Under the pieces are notes generated by a model that did no database searches, was not told the origin of the DNA, and was given only the letters and a program-made list of their open reading frames with translations. From Penium margaritaceum (taxonomy: Eukaryota > Streptophyta > Zygnematophyceae > Desmidiales > Peniaceae), in NCBI GenBank assembly GCA_023375785.1, contig SZWC01007331.1, forward strand, positions 57,976 through 115,605: a stretch of DNA of 57,630 nt, given 5' to 3'. How positions within the stretch are numbered: position 1 is the first letter of the stretch; the number at the start of each line of letters is the position of its first letter. Both the position numbers and the translations under genes were made by a program. Shown here one piece after another: positions 1 to 11,554 of the stretch.

Positions 1-514
1 AGTGTCAGAATGCTTCAATATAGCATATGCAGAGAGAAATTACAATTGACAGGTCCAAGGCATAAATACCTGCCGCGGCGCACGGCGGGTGTCGCACGCG
101 GCAGTCCAAGAGCTGTCCTAAAACCGGCCCAAAACCACTGTTTTGGCCGTAACTCTGCACACACATGTCAGAATCCTACGCCGTCTGAACCTAGACGTGC
201 AAAATCAAAAGACTGACGTAGTGACTGGTCACATGCATGCATCCATTGACTGCCAGTGAACATACAATGCAAAAACATGCAAATAGGCCTCATGGCCAGT
301 CCGCCGAAAGGCGCCTGCAAGACGTAGGAAGCACAGCAAAGAGTCCCGGTGGCATCTGGGGCTCTGGAACAATGGTCGGTCAGCTCCAAGCGGGTAGTCC
401 GCCGCCTGTCGTCGTGCCGGTGTCACCAGGGCCGCCTGCCTCACGGATCTGCACGAGTATGGACACGGCCGAGTGGTTACAGTAAACTGTACAGGAACGG
501 CACAAAGCACAACA
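1..514 (-). repeat. 3' LTR of element A (truncated by window start)
   Basis: It is homologous to 7160-7673 and ends in CA at 513-514, directly before the purine tract. About 126 bp of the LTR should lie left of the window, judging from the 641-bp partner. The copies differ by scattered substitutions (a few per 100 bp by eye), so A is not a very recent insertion. Confidence 0.92.
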
Positions 515-523
515 CTCCCCCAT
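515..523 (-). promoter_or_regulatory. Polypurine tract of element A
   Basis: On the minus strand this reads ATGGGGGAG and directly abuts the 3' LTR. That is the expected position for the primer of plus-strand DNA synthesis. Equivalent tracts lie beside the 3' LTRs of B, C and D. Confidence 0.8.
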
Positions 524-609
524 GACCCGATGGTACGCATGTCCATATGCGTGCAGCACTGGTACAACCACATAGTGGGTGACACAGACAGATGAGACGC
601 AAACGTACA

Positions 610-2100
610 TCCCACACTCAACCACTGCCACGCACGGGGCGAAGTCCAATAGAACGAATGGCCACTTAGAACTTTCCACGGGCAAGTGCCTTCGTCAAGA
701 AATCAGCATGCTGTAAGTCAGTGCCAACCCACATGATGGAGATCATGCGTCGCTCTACCAGATCACGAACGAAGTGATGCTCAACCGCAATGTGTTTTGT
801 GCGAGCATGAAAAACACTTGAGTTCTCCGCAATGGTGAGAGCACTCTGGTTGTCGTAACGCAGCACAATGGCGGGTACTGACTGCCCAAGCTCAAGAAAC
901 AAGCGCTACAGCCAAACAGCCTCAGCAGCCCCTGCCCCCAAAGCCACATACTCTGCCTCCGACAAGCTACGTGCGATGCAGCCGTGCTTCCCGCTTTGCC
1001 AAGACAAAGCGGTACCACCGAGCAGAAACACGTACCCTGTGCGACTGCGCCCGTCAGGGTTCTAAGCCCAGTCGCTGTCAGTGTAACCGTCAAGGACCAG
1101 CGAACACTGCTGACGAAAGCAGAGTCCGAGATACGGCATGGAGACCACGTACCGTACCACTCGCACAGCCGCGTGAAGAGCTCTCGCACGTGGAGTCTGC
1201 GAGAACTGAGCGAGGAGGTTGACGGCGAACGCGATGTCGGGACGCGTGGTAGTGGCCAGGTACATCAGAGGTCCGATAAGACGGAGGTACAAGGTCACGT
1301 CCACTGTTTCCCCCAGTTGTGTAGGGTCATCCACCTTCAGGGCATCCTGCCCATAAGGTGTGAGTGGTGTGGAAGCGGTGGGTACTACACCAAGGAGATC
1401 GCTAAAGCGCTCCCCCACGACTCGTGCGTATCGGGCCTGATGCAACAACAGTGTCTGATGTCTGCGATCTCGTACGATCTCCATACCAAGAAACACCGAT
1501 GTAGGACCGAGGTCCTTCATCCTGTAGGCGGTCTGCAGGACAGCCTTGGCCTCCTTCACGGCCTCCAGCGATGGAGACGCGATCAGAAGGTCATCAACAT
1601 AGACCAGGATGGCGGTAAACCGCTCGGGTGTCGGTAGGATGAAGAGTGAGGGGTCTGCCTCGCTCTGTACGTATCCTGCGCGAGCCAAGGTGCCAGTGAT
1701 CTCCCGGTTCCAACACCGTGGAGACTGCTTGAGGCCGTACAAGGACTTGCGCAAGCGCCAGACCTTGTCACCATCCTCAAAGCCTGGTGGCTGAGCCTTG
1801 TAGATCTCCTCATCCAAAGAGCCATGGAGGAACGCGTTGTTCACATCCATCTGGTGTAGTTCCCAATCATGCTGAGCTACTACACTGAACAGAGCTTGAG
1901 CTGAGGTCACGCGGCCAACAGGGGCAAAGGTATCAGTGTAATCAACTCCCTCAATCTGAGAGAACCCCTTGACGACCAAGCGGGCCTGTAGCGTTCCAGT
2001 GAGCCATCCAGCTTCACTTTCTTGCAAAAGACCCACTTGACCTGAATCGCCTTCCTCCCAGGGGGAAGGTCAACCAGCTCGTAGACTCCGTGCTCTCGGA
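610..2100 (-). pseudogene. pol: A: reverse transcriptase and RNase H (broken)
   Basis: This is the C-terminal half of a Copia polyprotein, which copies element RNA into DNA and degrades the RNA strand. Visible marks are an RT start with the LVDLP...KWVF block, FAPVG, MDVNNAFLHG, SLYGLKQSPRCWN and the catalytic YVDD at 1590-1601. RNase H follows with DGYTDSDWA, SEAEYVA, YDNQSAL and ARTKHI. A one-base loss near 1986, relative to C, shifts frame just after the KWVF block. A TAG replaces the Trp after DSDWA near 1062, and another stop cuts the tail at 666. Otherwise 1062-2036 is open for 324 codons and closely matches C. Confidence 0.93.
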
Positions 2101-2983
2101 TAGCGCGAAGCTCAGCCTTACAAGCAGCTCGCCAGGCATCAGCATCCTGCGATGAGAAAGCCTCCCTCAATGTTCCCGGGTCTGGCGCCATAGAGGGGGA
2201 GCTCTGCGTGGCAAGTACACACGCCTCAGTGTCTGGCCTGACAGCCACGAGATCAGCTGCTGCGTCACATGCGATATGGAACTCGCGAGTGACCAGGTCG
2301 TGCCCTATGGGGCACGCTGGGTGTACCTCTGAAAGCTCAGTGCGGACACTCAGGCCTAAGGCCTTTGTGCCTGGATCACCGCTCGCGATGCTGCGAGAGG
2401 AACGTCTGGGTCCGGAACCCGATGCTCGCTGAGCTCTAGAATCCAGTGGTCGAAGGCGACCACCGGGCTCACGGGAGTAACCGGAGGTCAAGGGGTGCAC
2501 CTCAGGCTCAGGAACAGGTGCGACCACAGGGACAGGTACGACCACAGCTGGTGAGGGCTGAAACGAGACAGTCGGAGATGCCGTGCGAGGAGATGCGTGT
2601 GTGGGGGACACTGAGCTGGGGGTGACAGCGGGCAAGACTGGCCCGGACACTGAGGCAAAAGTGTCAGCCGACGTAGGGACAGGAGTGGGCTGGGCTGGAG
2701 CAGGGGTGCCAGTGGACACAGGTGGTGATGCAGGAGGAGGCGTGAGAGCAGCGGTACCTGTGGGGTGTGAAACAGGCTGAACAGGCGGGATCTCTGGACC
2801 AACGGCAATGATTGCCGGATCATCAAGTGCTGGAGATCGAGAGGGGACTCGAGCGGACACATCAGCCTGAAAAGAAATGGTCGCTGGCGGAGAGGTCTCC
2901 CCCATCCGCCGAGGACCCTCACAGGAAGGGACATGAGCCACAGAGAGGGCTGTGATCGAAGTCAGATCACGGTAGGTGAGTGA
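2101..2983 (-). pseudogene. pol: A: integrase-RT linker (Pro/Ser/Thr-rich)
   Basis: This open stretch (ORF 1907-2941) joins integrase to RT. It is rich in Pro, Ser, Thr and Val with short internal repeats such as the PVP/VAP runs near 2510-2560. It ends with the GDPSTKALGL block, which is conserved in A, B and E just before RT. No enzyme motif is visible. Such low-complexity linkers are usual between Copia integrase and RT, and the spacing fits a single polyprotein. Confidence 0.75.
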
Positions 2984-3780
2984 CTAAAAAAACAGCGTGT
3001 CACGGGACTCAATGACACGACGGCGAGTGGGGTCCCAAAAGCGCCAGGCCTTCGACCGCGGGGAGATGCCGATGAAGGCACACAAGCGACCCCGAGGGGA
3101 GACCTTGGACCCCTGCTGGTCCTCGGTGTACCATACGGAGGCCAGGGATCCCCAGACGCGTGCGAGACAAAGATCAGAACGGTGGCCAAACAAGAGCTCG
3201 TACGGTGTAACATGATCCGGAAGCAGACCATGCGGGAGGCGGTTCCAAACCCAAGTCATGTAGGCGAAGCCCTCGAATGCAAAGGACTCCGGGAGACCGC
3301 ACTCATACCGCATGGCGCGGACCGCATCCTCCATGGTGCGGTTCCAGCGCTCAGATACACCGTTCTGCTGTGGGGTAGCAGGAGCGGAGACCTGGTGAAA
3401 AATGCCGTGCTCAGCAAAGAAGGAGTCCATCTCGCCGAGGAACTTGCCGCCGCGATCCGAGCAAAAGGTATGTAGTGTGTGGCGAGACTGACGCTCAGCC
3501 ATCACGAGCCAGAGCCAAACCGCAAGGGCGGCGTCGCTCTTCTGACGTAGACTTTAGACCCACCGCATCCGGGTGAAGTCATCAGTCAGCGTCAGAACAT
3601 ACCGGCCCCTCTTGGACAGCGACTCGACCGAGAGAGGACCGAGCAGGTCTGAGTGGACCAACTCAAGGGGCCTCCGTGCTCGGGAACGCGAATCAGGGTA
3701 AGTGCACCAGTGCATCTTTCCCTGAGCGCAAAAAAGACAGTCGGTCTTGGGTGGCTTCTCGAAAGAAGCCACGTCAAGAC
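2984..3780 (-). pseudogene. pol: A: integrase (broken)
   Basis: Integrase would insert element DNA into the genome. The HHCC-type zinc region ends in a CLFCAQGK motif near 3715-3750. The catalytic triad follows: VHSDLLGP, then CSDRGGKF, then NGVSERWN. The Copia-typical TWVWNRLPHG and C-terminal SPRSKAWRFWDP complete it. A stop replaces the Tyr after RMRWV at about 3554, so 3554-3865 and 2984-3505 are separate open segments. The triad itself is intact, unlike most catalytic sites in the window. Confidence 0.9.
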
Positions 3781-4470
3781 CAAGAGCGGGCTGTGTCCGG
3801 ATGAGCTTCGACACAGTGTCGGAGTCCACGTGACAAAAACGCGACCAGAGGAGGAGGGAGAGCAAGGGGAGGATGGCCGAGCAGTGCGGTACAAATCATC
3901 TACGACTGAAGCACGCAGGACAATGCTACGGGTGTCAAGAGCAGTCACAGTCGCTGAATCAGCGGTATGCTCAACAGAGAGACCCATCAGAGTGCAAGCA
4001 CGTACAGAGAGCAGACTGAGCTCAAGATCAGGCACAAACAGCACGTCAGAGAGATACAAGGGGCCAGACGGACCATCAAAGCATGCAACCCCAACACCGT
4101 GAACCGGTAAGGACTGACCAGAGCCTGTACGAACAGAACGGACAGTCGTGACAGGACCAAGTACCACAAAGTCACTACGACGACACGTCATGTGGTGGGT
4201 GGCACCGGAATCGATGATCCAAGTGCCACCGGAGTCACGACTGGTGGACGTCACTATACAATGAGCAATGGAACACTCGGCATCAGAGGGACGCTGAGCC
4301 GTCATTGGGAAGGGACGACGTACATCACGAAGGTGAGACTCATGAATCCAGTCAGTGCAGTCAGGCCCATCATCATCACATGCGGACTGTGCTCCCCCAC
4401 ACGTGTCATCACGAGTCACGAGGACGGAAGAACAAGCAGTCTGTGACCCACTCGACGATGACAACACACT
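3781..4470 (-). pseudogene. pol: A: aspartic protease and pre-integrase region
   Basis: The retroviral-type protease motif DSGATHHM is at about 4189-4212 (DSGAT at 4198-4212), followed by SDVLFVPDLELSLLSV, the second conserved block of Copia proteases. It would cut the polyprotein into gag and enzymes. The ORF 3592-4737 runs from the zinc knuckle through the protease without a stop. It loses the integrase frame by an indel near 3830. Confidence 0.9.
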
Positions 4471-6118
4471 CGCACCTCCCTGAAAGTGAAGCGCCAGAAG
4501 ATGACGAAGCTCGGCGATGGTGCGGTCACGTGGGTCTGGATCACTGCTGCTCGCCGGTGAGGATGAAGGAACAGCTATAGTCGTGGTCGCCGCGCGTCCA
4601 GAGGAGTGTGCGGTCGACGTGCTGGACGCAGTGTGAGCAGCATGGACAACCTGAAGTTCGTGAGTGATGCGCTCCCAGTCGAGCGACTGCTGGCACTCGG
4701 TGTAGCGATGGGCACCTCCACAGTTGTAGCAGTGCACGGAACGGCCACTGCTACAACTGGATGACGACTGGTGCTGACCCGATCCGCACTTCCTATTCTT
4801 CTTCTTCCCCTGGGCAACTGCTGCAACACCCTGTGTCTACATGGGTGTAGACGGGGTCGAAGAGGAGGAGGAAGATGAGGTCGTGATGGAGGTAGATGAG
4901 GGTGACTGCAGGAGGGAAGATGGTGGTGAGGCGAGGACTGCTGCAGCGAGGGAAGTCTCCTGATGTGCTACTGCTGCCTCGCGGGCCGACGTCACCTGGA
5001 GGATAAGCTGATGGGCCCAAGGGAGTAGCTGTAGGGTGGCTGAGAAAGGCTCGAGAGCAGCGTCGCTGTACCGTGTGAATATGTCGGTGTACTCCAGGCG
5101 AACTCCGAGCATGATCATCCGAAGCGCCCACAGTTGTGTGCCCCCTGAGGTCCCCATACGCGTGTAGATATGCATGGCGCGTCGCCAGTAATCCGCCGCA
5201 GGCTCCGCTGGTCCCTGACAGAGCGAGTGGAAAGCACGAATGTGTGACGCACGCGTGGCGTGCGTCTCTGCGGCCAGTAGGGACAACGCCAGATCCCAGC
5301 CTCCACGAGGATCAGCTCCGGTGCCTGTGCCAGCCTCGCCGAGGAAGGGGCGGAAGTCAACGACAGTCTCGCGTGGCATGGCGTAGAGAAGTCCTCGCAT
5401 GGCCCGGGCTGCTGTCAGCACCTGTGCTAGATCTGTAGACTGGTATGGGCTGTGGTAGTAAGGCCACACTCCCTCGGAAGTGGCCCAGACCTGAAACAGG
5501 ATCTCCGAGCAGTCAAATCCATCTTCGCTGATGTACCGTGGAGGTGGTGCCTCAAAGTCCTTTGGCTGCCGCTCCGTGGGGAGAGCAACCGCAGGCTGAG
5601 GAGGACGAGAGACGGGGAAAACTCCTGGAAGGGGGTGATCACCGGGGAAGCCAGGTGACGGTCATATCGGGGACACGGGTGGAGGTCGGATACCCGTCTG
5701 CAGCTGACGGAGATGTCTTCTACAGGAGGCGCTCCTGTAGAAGCCGAATCTCTCGCTCCTGGGAGTCATCCTTGAAGCCTGGCATGAATGGCTCGTCATC
5801 AAGGAGGTCCGCAGGTGGTGGGGAAACAACACCAGGAGGTGAAGCAGGCGGGGCACCTGTCACAGGCACCTGAGCCGAGTGCTGGGTGGAGGCCACAACG
5901 ACGGCAGCTCCCTCAGAAATCCGCGAAGGAACCGTGGACTGAGCGCGTAGGAGCTCAGTCAGCGTGCGGATCGCGTCAGTCTGCTCTCGTTACACACGAT
6001 GCATCTCCTCCTTCTGGCTGCGCAGGTCCTCAATGGCCTACGAGCGAGGGCTCAATACCCTTGAAGAAGAGGAGGAGGGATCGCCTGGTCCCTTGTCCTT
6101 GTCGTCGGGCAAACTCAT
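4471..6118 (-). pseudogene. gag: A: gag capsid/nucleocapsid (broken)
   Basis: The proposed start is ATG at 6116-6118 (MSLPDDKDKG), homologous to the C start MDLSDNKEK. A Glu/Arg-rich N-terminal helix is followed by the capsid core with WATSEG, PYYHSPYQS, GTGADPRGGWD and AADYWRRAM (ORF 4837-5469). A Ser/Thr-rich tail and a zinc knuckle at 4693-4731 end it. The knuckle reads CYNCGGAHRYTEC, that is CX2CX3HX4C, one residue shorter than the canonical CX2CX4HX4C. Frameshifts and stops break the N-terminal third and the region near 4840. Confidence 0.88.
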
Positions 6119-7020
6119 GTCGCCGCTCACTATGGGACGACAGGTCAAGTTTGCCGGATTTCAAAACCGTCTGTGTTTCTCGGGGATTTGAAACGCTGGC
6201 AACTTTTGACTTTCTGGGTGAAAATTTGGCTTAGTGTAATGCTGACGTCAGCAAGTGGTTGCTTACATCAGCACAACCTGATGACGTCAGCAATCAACAA
6301 TGCTGACGTCAGCTCGTCCCCTCCCCTTTTTTTCTTTTCTTTTTTTTCTTGTCACAGTTCTGCCGCTTCGCGGTGGCGCGCGGCAGCTCCGCGGAAGCTG
6401 CGCAGCAGCTTCCGCCCAGCTGCTGTTGCAGCTGTGCTTTCAACTGCAGCAGCAGCTGCGTAGCTGCGTGTGAAGCGGTGGCAGCAGCGGCTGCGCTGCT
6501 GCTGCTCCTGCGCGCGGCGCCTGCTGCTGCGCGCTGCAGCTGCTGCTGGCTGCCGCCGCCGCGCGCTGCTGCTGGCTGCCGCCGCCGCGCACTGCTGCTG
6601 CTGCCACTGCTACGCTACTACTGCTGCCGCGACTGCTGCTGCTGCTGCTGTTCCGCTGCCACTGCTGCGCTGCTGCTGCCGACCCTGCTGCTGCGCTGCT
6701 GCTGCCGCTGCTGCTGCCACGCTGCTGCTGCGGCCGCTGCTGCTGCGTTGCTGCCGCCGCCGCCTCTGCTACTGTTGCTCTGCTACTACGGCTGTGGGAG
6801 GGCGGCTGCACGCACCACGGCCGCCACACACCTCTTCGTGGCGGTAGACGCCGCTACTGCTGCCTCTGCAGCTGCGATCTCACGTGGTGGGTGGGATACG
6901 TTGACGGCGACCGGCGTGGCCGTCTCCAACAGGTCCCAGAGAACTCTGCTGCAGCGGTGACTCTCACTGCTGTTGCTCTGCTGCGTCTCTGCTGCGTAGC
7001 TCAGTGAGAACTGTCTCACT
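6119..7020 (-). other. A: untranslated leader with CAG-type triplet repeats
   Basis: This is the stretch between PBS and gag. From about 6400 to 6880 the sense strand is almost wholly impure CAG/GCA/GCG triplets; the plus strand reads CTG/CCG. A T-rich patch on the plus strand at about 6327-6350 (A-rich in the sense RNA) precedes it, next to three near-repeats of GCTGACGTCAGC-like sequence at 6240-6312. Open frames across it encode Cys/Ala/Leu or Ser/Ala/Gln runs and are compositional. The same layout recurs in C and D and more loosely elsewhere. Confidence 0.7.
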
Positions 7021-7032
7021 GCTCTGATACCA
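7021..7032 (-). promoter_or_regulatory. Primer-binding site of A (tRNA-iMet 3' end)
   Basis: The minus strand reads TGGTATCAGAGC, a perfect complement of the 3' end of plant initiator tRNA-Met. It directly abuts the 5' LTR with no spacer. This fixes both the element's orientation and the inner LTR boundary. Confidence 0.95.
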
Positions 7033-7673
7033 TGAGAAAGTGCGTAGAAGCTTCCTAGCAACACATCCGCTGACCGGGCGTCAGTGCCTGGTCAGACGGT
7101 GACTACAGTCACAGGTCGTACACGCAACGGCAAGGGTTTGGCTAGGAGACACAAGGCATAGTGTCAGAATGTTTCAATACAGCATATGGAGAGAGAAATG
7201 ACAACTGACAGGTCTAGGGCATAAATACCTGCCGCGGCGCACGGCGGGTGTCGCACGCGGCAGTCCAAGAGCTGTCCTAAAACCGGCCCAAAACAACTGT
7301 TTTGGCCGGAACTCTGCGCACACATGTCAGAATCCTACGCCGTCTGAACCTCGACGTGCAAAATAAAAAGACTGACGCAACGACTGGTCACATGCATGCA
7401 TCCATGGACTGCCAGTGAACATACAATGCAAAAACATGCAAATAGGCCTCATGGCCAGTCCGCTGAAAGGCGCCTGCAAGACGTAGGAAGCACAGCAAAG
7501 AGTCCCGGTGGCATCTGGGGCTCTGGAACAGTGGTCGGTCAGCTCCAAGCGGGTAGTCCGCCGCCTGTCATCGCGCCGGTGTCACCAGGGCCGCCTGCCT
7601 CAGGGATCTGCAGGAGTATGGACACTGCCGAGTGGTCATAGTAAACTGTACAGGAACGACACAAAGCACAACA
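7033..7673 (-). repeat. 5' LTR of element A (641 bp)
   Basis: It starts with TG at 7033 and ends with CA at 7672-7673, and is homologous to 1-514. It would hold promoter, transcription start and poly(A) signals. An A/T-rich box lies at 7220-7229, about 190 bp from the sense 3' end of the LTR; B, C and D have a similar box at a similar distance. Confidence 0.95.
7220..7229 (-). promoter_or_regulatory. Possible TATA-like box in the A LTR
   Basis: The sense strand reads GGTATTTATG. Equivalents are near 15175-15184 in B, 22580-22590 in C and 26277-26286 in D, all about 165-190 bp before the LTR/PBS junction. The constant position suggests a core promoter. The reverse strand (CATAAATACC) looks equally TATA-like, so direction is not settled by sequence. 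Confidence 0.4.
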
Positions 7674-8141
7674 CAAGTGTGACACAAACACAGTGGCAAA
7701 AACATAGTTTTGGTCATAACACAAGTGTCAGAAGCTGCAAAAGTTGAAATATGCAGAGAGAGATGACAACTGAGGTCTGGCCAACCTAAATAGTGCCACG
7801 GACCTAGTGGGTGCACACACACACACGGCCCACAACGGCGCTACTTTTCTAGCAGGACAAACCGGTGGCAAAAACACAGTTTTGGTCATAATTCCCTGCA
7901 GACACGTCAGAACGACAAGCCGTTTGAACCAGAACGGCCACGTCGACGAGATCTACATCTTGATAGGCTGCACGCCTACGTGCTATGACTCAGCGCGAGT
8001 CTACAAAATACAGAAGTCTTCTGGGCGCCCGTCGCCGCCGGCTGCCAGCCTTTTGCCATCGTCACCAGTCTCAGGGATCTGCACGTGAATGGACATGAGC
8101 CGAGGGGTCACCGTAAGCTGTATACGACACACACGACAACA
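7674..8141 (-). repeat. 3' LTR of element B, outer part lost to A
   Basis: It is homologous to the right LTR of B from about 15110 onwards and ends CA at 8140-8141. It starts abruptly at the right end of A. At 7674-7730 a local duplication, of a segment containing GGCAAAAACA and TTTTGGTCATAA, is absent from the partner LTR. Confidence 0.88.
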
Positions 8142-8150
8142 CCCCCCCAT
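8142..8150 (-). promoter_or_regulatory. Polypurine tract of element B
   Basis: The minus strand reads ATGGGGGGG and abuts the 3' LTR end at 8141. It is the presumed primer for plus-strand synthesis. Confidence 0.8.
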
Positions 8151-8264
8151 GACCGGAGGGCGAAACACGTCCATGCACATGCAGACATTGACGCTGTACA
8201 AAGCACGAAACGCACAGCCACTGCAAGTAGTAGGCACAGCACATACAGGGTGGCACATGAGGAA

Positions 8265-9167
8265 TCAACCTGCAACAGGGGTGGGGCAGAGTCCAACAGA
8301 ACGAGTGGCCGCATGAAACTTCGAATGACCTAGAGCCTTGGTCAAAGAATCAGCGCACTGCCTGTCAGTGGTCATGTGGATGACTTGGATCTCACCATGA
8401 TCAACCAGGTCACGCACGAAGTGATGCTCGACATTGATGTGCTTCGTGCGTGCATGGAACACACCTGAGTTCTTGGCGATGGCCTCCGCGCTCATGTTGT
8501 CACATTGGAGAACCACGGGGGGAATGTACTGACGCAATTCGCGCAACAAACAGACGAGCCAGACACATTCCGCTGCACCGGCGCCTAGGGCAACATACTC
8601 TGCCTCAGCAGTACTGCGTGCGATGCAACCATGCCTCCCACTTTGCCAGGACACTGCAGTGCCTCCAATGAGGAAGATGTAGCCGGTGCGGCTTTTGCCA
8701 TCCGGACTCCACGCCCAGTCGCTGTCTGTGTACCCATCAAGCAGAATGGACACCTGCTCGCGAAAGCATAGGCCGAAGCGTGCGGTGGACAAAATGTAGC
8801 GCACATACCGGACTGCAGCATCCAGTGTTCGATGGCGCGGAGCTGGCGAGAACTGGGCGAGCAGGTTGACAGTGAAGGCAATGTCGGGCCGTGTCGTGGT
8901 GGCCAAATTCATGAGCGAGCCGATGACTCGTAGGTTTAGGGTCACATCAACTGGCTCCCCCAAGTCCGCTGGGTCATCGACCTTCAGGGCGGCCTGCCCC
9001 TCAGGGGTCATGGGCATGGAGGCCGTGCGGACGGCCGCGAGGAGGTCGGCAAAGCCCTCCCCCACGGTCTCTGCGTAGCGTCCCTGATGGACACGGAGTG
9101 TGCGACGAACACGGTCGCGCACAATCTCCATCCCCAAAAAGACAAAGGCCTCACCAAGATCCTTCAT
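8265..9167 (-). pseudogene. pol: B: RT C-terminus and RNase H (open, 300 codons)
   Basis: This is the best kept reading frame in B. It runs from MKDLGEAFVFLGMEIV of late RT through LMNLATTTRPDIAF into RNase H. All four RNase H acidic sites are visible: DGYTDSDWAW, TAEAEYVAL, QCDNMSAE and the region after RTKHINVEHHFVRD. It ends with GLCPTPVAG at 8265. The upstream frame is lost by an indel near 9190, so this is a fragment of a polyprotein rather than a gene with its own start. Confidence 0.92.
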
Positions 9168-10152
9168 CTTGTAGGCCGAGGAGAGAACGGCTTGGCAGCA
9201 TTCACTGCTCCCAGGTCGGGCAAGGCGATCAGAAGATCGTCCACGTAGATGAGGATGGCAGCGAGCGGTGCTGGGGACTGTGAGATGAACAGGGATGGGT
9301 CAGCATCACTCTGAACGTACCCAGCGCGTCTCAGCGTGCTGGTGATCTCCTGGTTCCAGCAGCACGGTGTCTGCTTCAGGCCATACAAGGCCTTCCGCAG
9401 CCGGTACACGCGACCGGTACCATCCTCAAAGCCAGGTGGCTGGACCATGTAGATCTCCTCCTCAAGATCCCCATTTAGGAAGGCGTTGTTGACATCCATC
9501 TGATGGAGTTCCCAGTCGTGCTGTGCCACCTGGCTCAGCAACGTGAGTGTGGTCGTCATCCGNATCACTCTGAACGTACCCAGCGCGTCTCAGCGTGCTG
9601 GTGATCTCCTGGTTCCAGCAGCACGGTGTCTGCTTCAGGCCATACAAGGCCTTCCGCAGCCGGTACACGCGACCGGTACCATCCTCAAAGCCAGGTGGCT
9701 GGACCATGTAGATCTCCTCCTCAAGATCCCCATTTAGGAAGGCGTTGTTGACATCCATCTGATGGAGTTCCCAGTCGTGCTGTGCCACCTGGCTCAGCAG
9801 CGTGAGTGTGGTCGTTATCTGCCCAACAGGGGCAAAGGTTTTGGTGTAGTCCACACCAGGGACCTGAGAGAAGCCCTTTGCTGTCAGGCGCGCTTTGTAC
9901 AGTGCCGTCTGGCTTAAGCTTCTTATGTAGAACCCACTTGGCCTCGATGGCCTTGCGGCTCTTTGGCAAGTCCACCAGCTCAAAGACGCCGTGCTCGCGG
10001 ATGGCATCAAGCTCAGCCTGGCAGGCAGTGTGCCACTGCTCAGCGTCATGGGCCAACAAGGACTCAGGCAGACTGGTGGGATTGGGAGCCAGCACTGGTG
10101 CACTCGGTGTAGCCAGGGCATATATTGCGGAGGGAAGGCCGGTCGTCACCAC
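9168..10152 (-). pseudogene. pol: B: RT N-terminal part, interrupted by an assembly duplication
   Basis: RT blocks seen are ELVDLPKSRKAIEAKWVL, FAPVG, MDVNNAFLNGDLEEEIYM, ALYGLKQTPCCWNQ and YVDD (9236-9247). The segment from MDVNNAF through YVQSDADPS is present twice because 9305-9562 and 9564-9821 are copies across a single N. A short deletion near 9903, just after KPDGT, shifts frame at almost the same place where A is shifted. Collapsing the duplicate would leave one RT of normal length. Confidence 0.88.
9305..9821. repeat. 258-bp direct duplication across single N at 9563
   Basis: Copy 1 is 9305-9562 and copy 2 is 9564-9821. They are flush with the N on both sides and differ at only a few positions near the end. 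The copy boundaries fall exactly at the N, which is the signature of overlapping contig ends joined without merging. Confidence 0.85.
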
Positions 10153-10155
10153 GGA

Positions 10156-11540
10156 CTAAGCGGCGTCACGAGCAAGACTGCGCTCATGAGCAAGTAGTTC
10201 CGCACCAGTGGAACAGCCAGGGTGAACCTCAACAAGGCCGTGCGCACTCAGGCCGAGGGCCTTTGTGCTCGGATCACCGCTGACGACGCTACGCGTGGGG
10301 CGCGGGCGGAGACGTCTGCCGGGTGCCCGTGTGTAAGGGTCCGACGGGGCAGGAGCAGAGGGCACTGATGACTCACATGCCGGTGTGGTCTGCACCGCAG
10401 GAGTGCCACTCGAGGATGGCGTGGCATCAACAGCTGGGGACAGGCCCACGACAGACGCAGGCACATCTATGGCCGGAGACGGGGACAGCTCAGCGCCAGA
10501 CACGGATGCGGACGCACGGTCAGACTGAGCCTCAGACGCGGAAGCAGACACAGGGTCAGACTCAGTCGCAGACGCGGAAGAGGACTCGGACACGGGCGAG
10601 AGCGGAGAGTCGGGGGCAGAGGAGCGAGCCACAGACGGAGCGGGGCTGGGGGTGTCGGTAGGCACAACCGCTGGGGAAAGCCCCGGGGGTGCCGGCGACG
10701 GCGTGACCGCACTGGACGGGGGCACTGTGCCAATCGGACCAGGAGCCTCCCCCACACGACGGGGACCGGAACACCCAGGGGCATGAGCAGCACATAGAGC
10801 GTGGATGCAAGCAAGGTCGCGGAAGGCGAGATGCTCGAAGAAGAGAGCGTCACGAGACTCCACGATGCGGTGACGCTCAGGGTCCCAGATTTGCCAGGCC
10901 TTTGACCGCGGGGCGACGCCAACGAAGGCGCAGAGGCGGCCCCGCGGAGAGAGCTTACTCCCCTGCTGCTCCGGCATGAACCAGACGTAGGCAAGAGAGC
11001 CCCAAACACGGGCCAGGCGTAGGTCCGCGCGACGCCCATACCACAATTCGTAGGGCGTGCGGTGACCTGGGAGGGGACCGTGGGGAATGCGGTTCCAGAC
11101 CCATGTCATGTATGCCATGCCCTCAAAGGCAAAGGCCCTAGGCATGGCGCTGTCGGCGCGCATGGCGCGGACCGCATCCTCCATGGTACAGTTCCAGCGC
11201 TCAGAGACACCGTTCTGCTGGGATGGCGGGAGCAGAGAGGTTGTGGAAGACACCGAGCTCGGTGAAGGAGCGTGCCATGTCACCGAGGTACTCGCCGCCA
11301 CGGTCTGAGCGGAACGTCTGAAGGCGGTGGGGAGACTGGCGTTCGGCCATGACCAGCCAAGTGCGGACTAAAATGGTTGCATCGCTCTTCTGACGCAAGC
11401 TATAGACCCAGCGCATGCGCGTGAAGTCATCAGTCAACGTCAGGACGTAACGACCGTGGTCCTCCTGAAACTCGACAGGGAGCGGACCCATGAGGTCGGA
11501 GTGGACAAGCTCGAGGGGTCAATGAGCCCTAGAGACAGAC
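10156..11540 (-). pseudogene. pol: B: integrase and Ser/Ala/Pro-rich linker
   Basis: Integrase parts are YVLTLTDDFTRMRWVYSLRQ, the second catalytic block RSDRGGEYLG, NGVSERWN with the third acid, TWVWNRIPHG and the end block SPRSKAWQIWDP. A frameshift near 11225, between SAPAI and QQNG, separates 11201-11491 from 10156-11301. The linker carries a degenerate Ser-Ala-Ser-Glu repeat at about 10470-10600 and ends with GDPSTKALGL before RT. The zinc finger upstream reads CVAF where A has CLFC, so its last Cys is lost. Confidence 0.88.
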
Positions 11541-11554
11541 GCAGGATAAGTAGA

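Larger units (their letters stand above)
1..7673 (-). mobile_element. Copia LTR retrotransposon A (family 1), 3' LTR cut by window edge
   Basis: This is a minus-strand Ty1/Copia element: the 5' LTR is at 7033-7673 and the 3' LTR remnant at 1-514. Reading leftwards from the 5' LTR come a PBS, a CAG-rich leader, gag, protease, integrase, RT and RNase H, then the polypurine tract. The two LTRs align along their whole shared length with scattered substitutions. Coding regions carry stops and frameshifts, so A is not autonomous now. Its right end abuts B-type LTR sequence, which suggests A inserted into the 3' LTR of B. The matching left flank lies outside the window, so the target duplication (expected CAAGT, 7674-7678) cannot be confirmed. 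Confidence 0.93.

Noticed and set aside
6349..6960. 203-codon Cys/Ala/Leu-rich ORF and its antisense Ser/Ala/Gln-rich ORF
   Set aside because: Both are translations of an impure CTG/CAG triplet field in the A leader. There is no domain, and the same happens in every frame.
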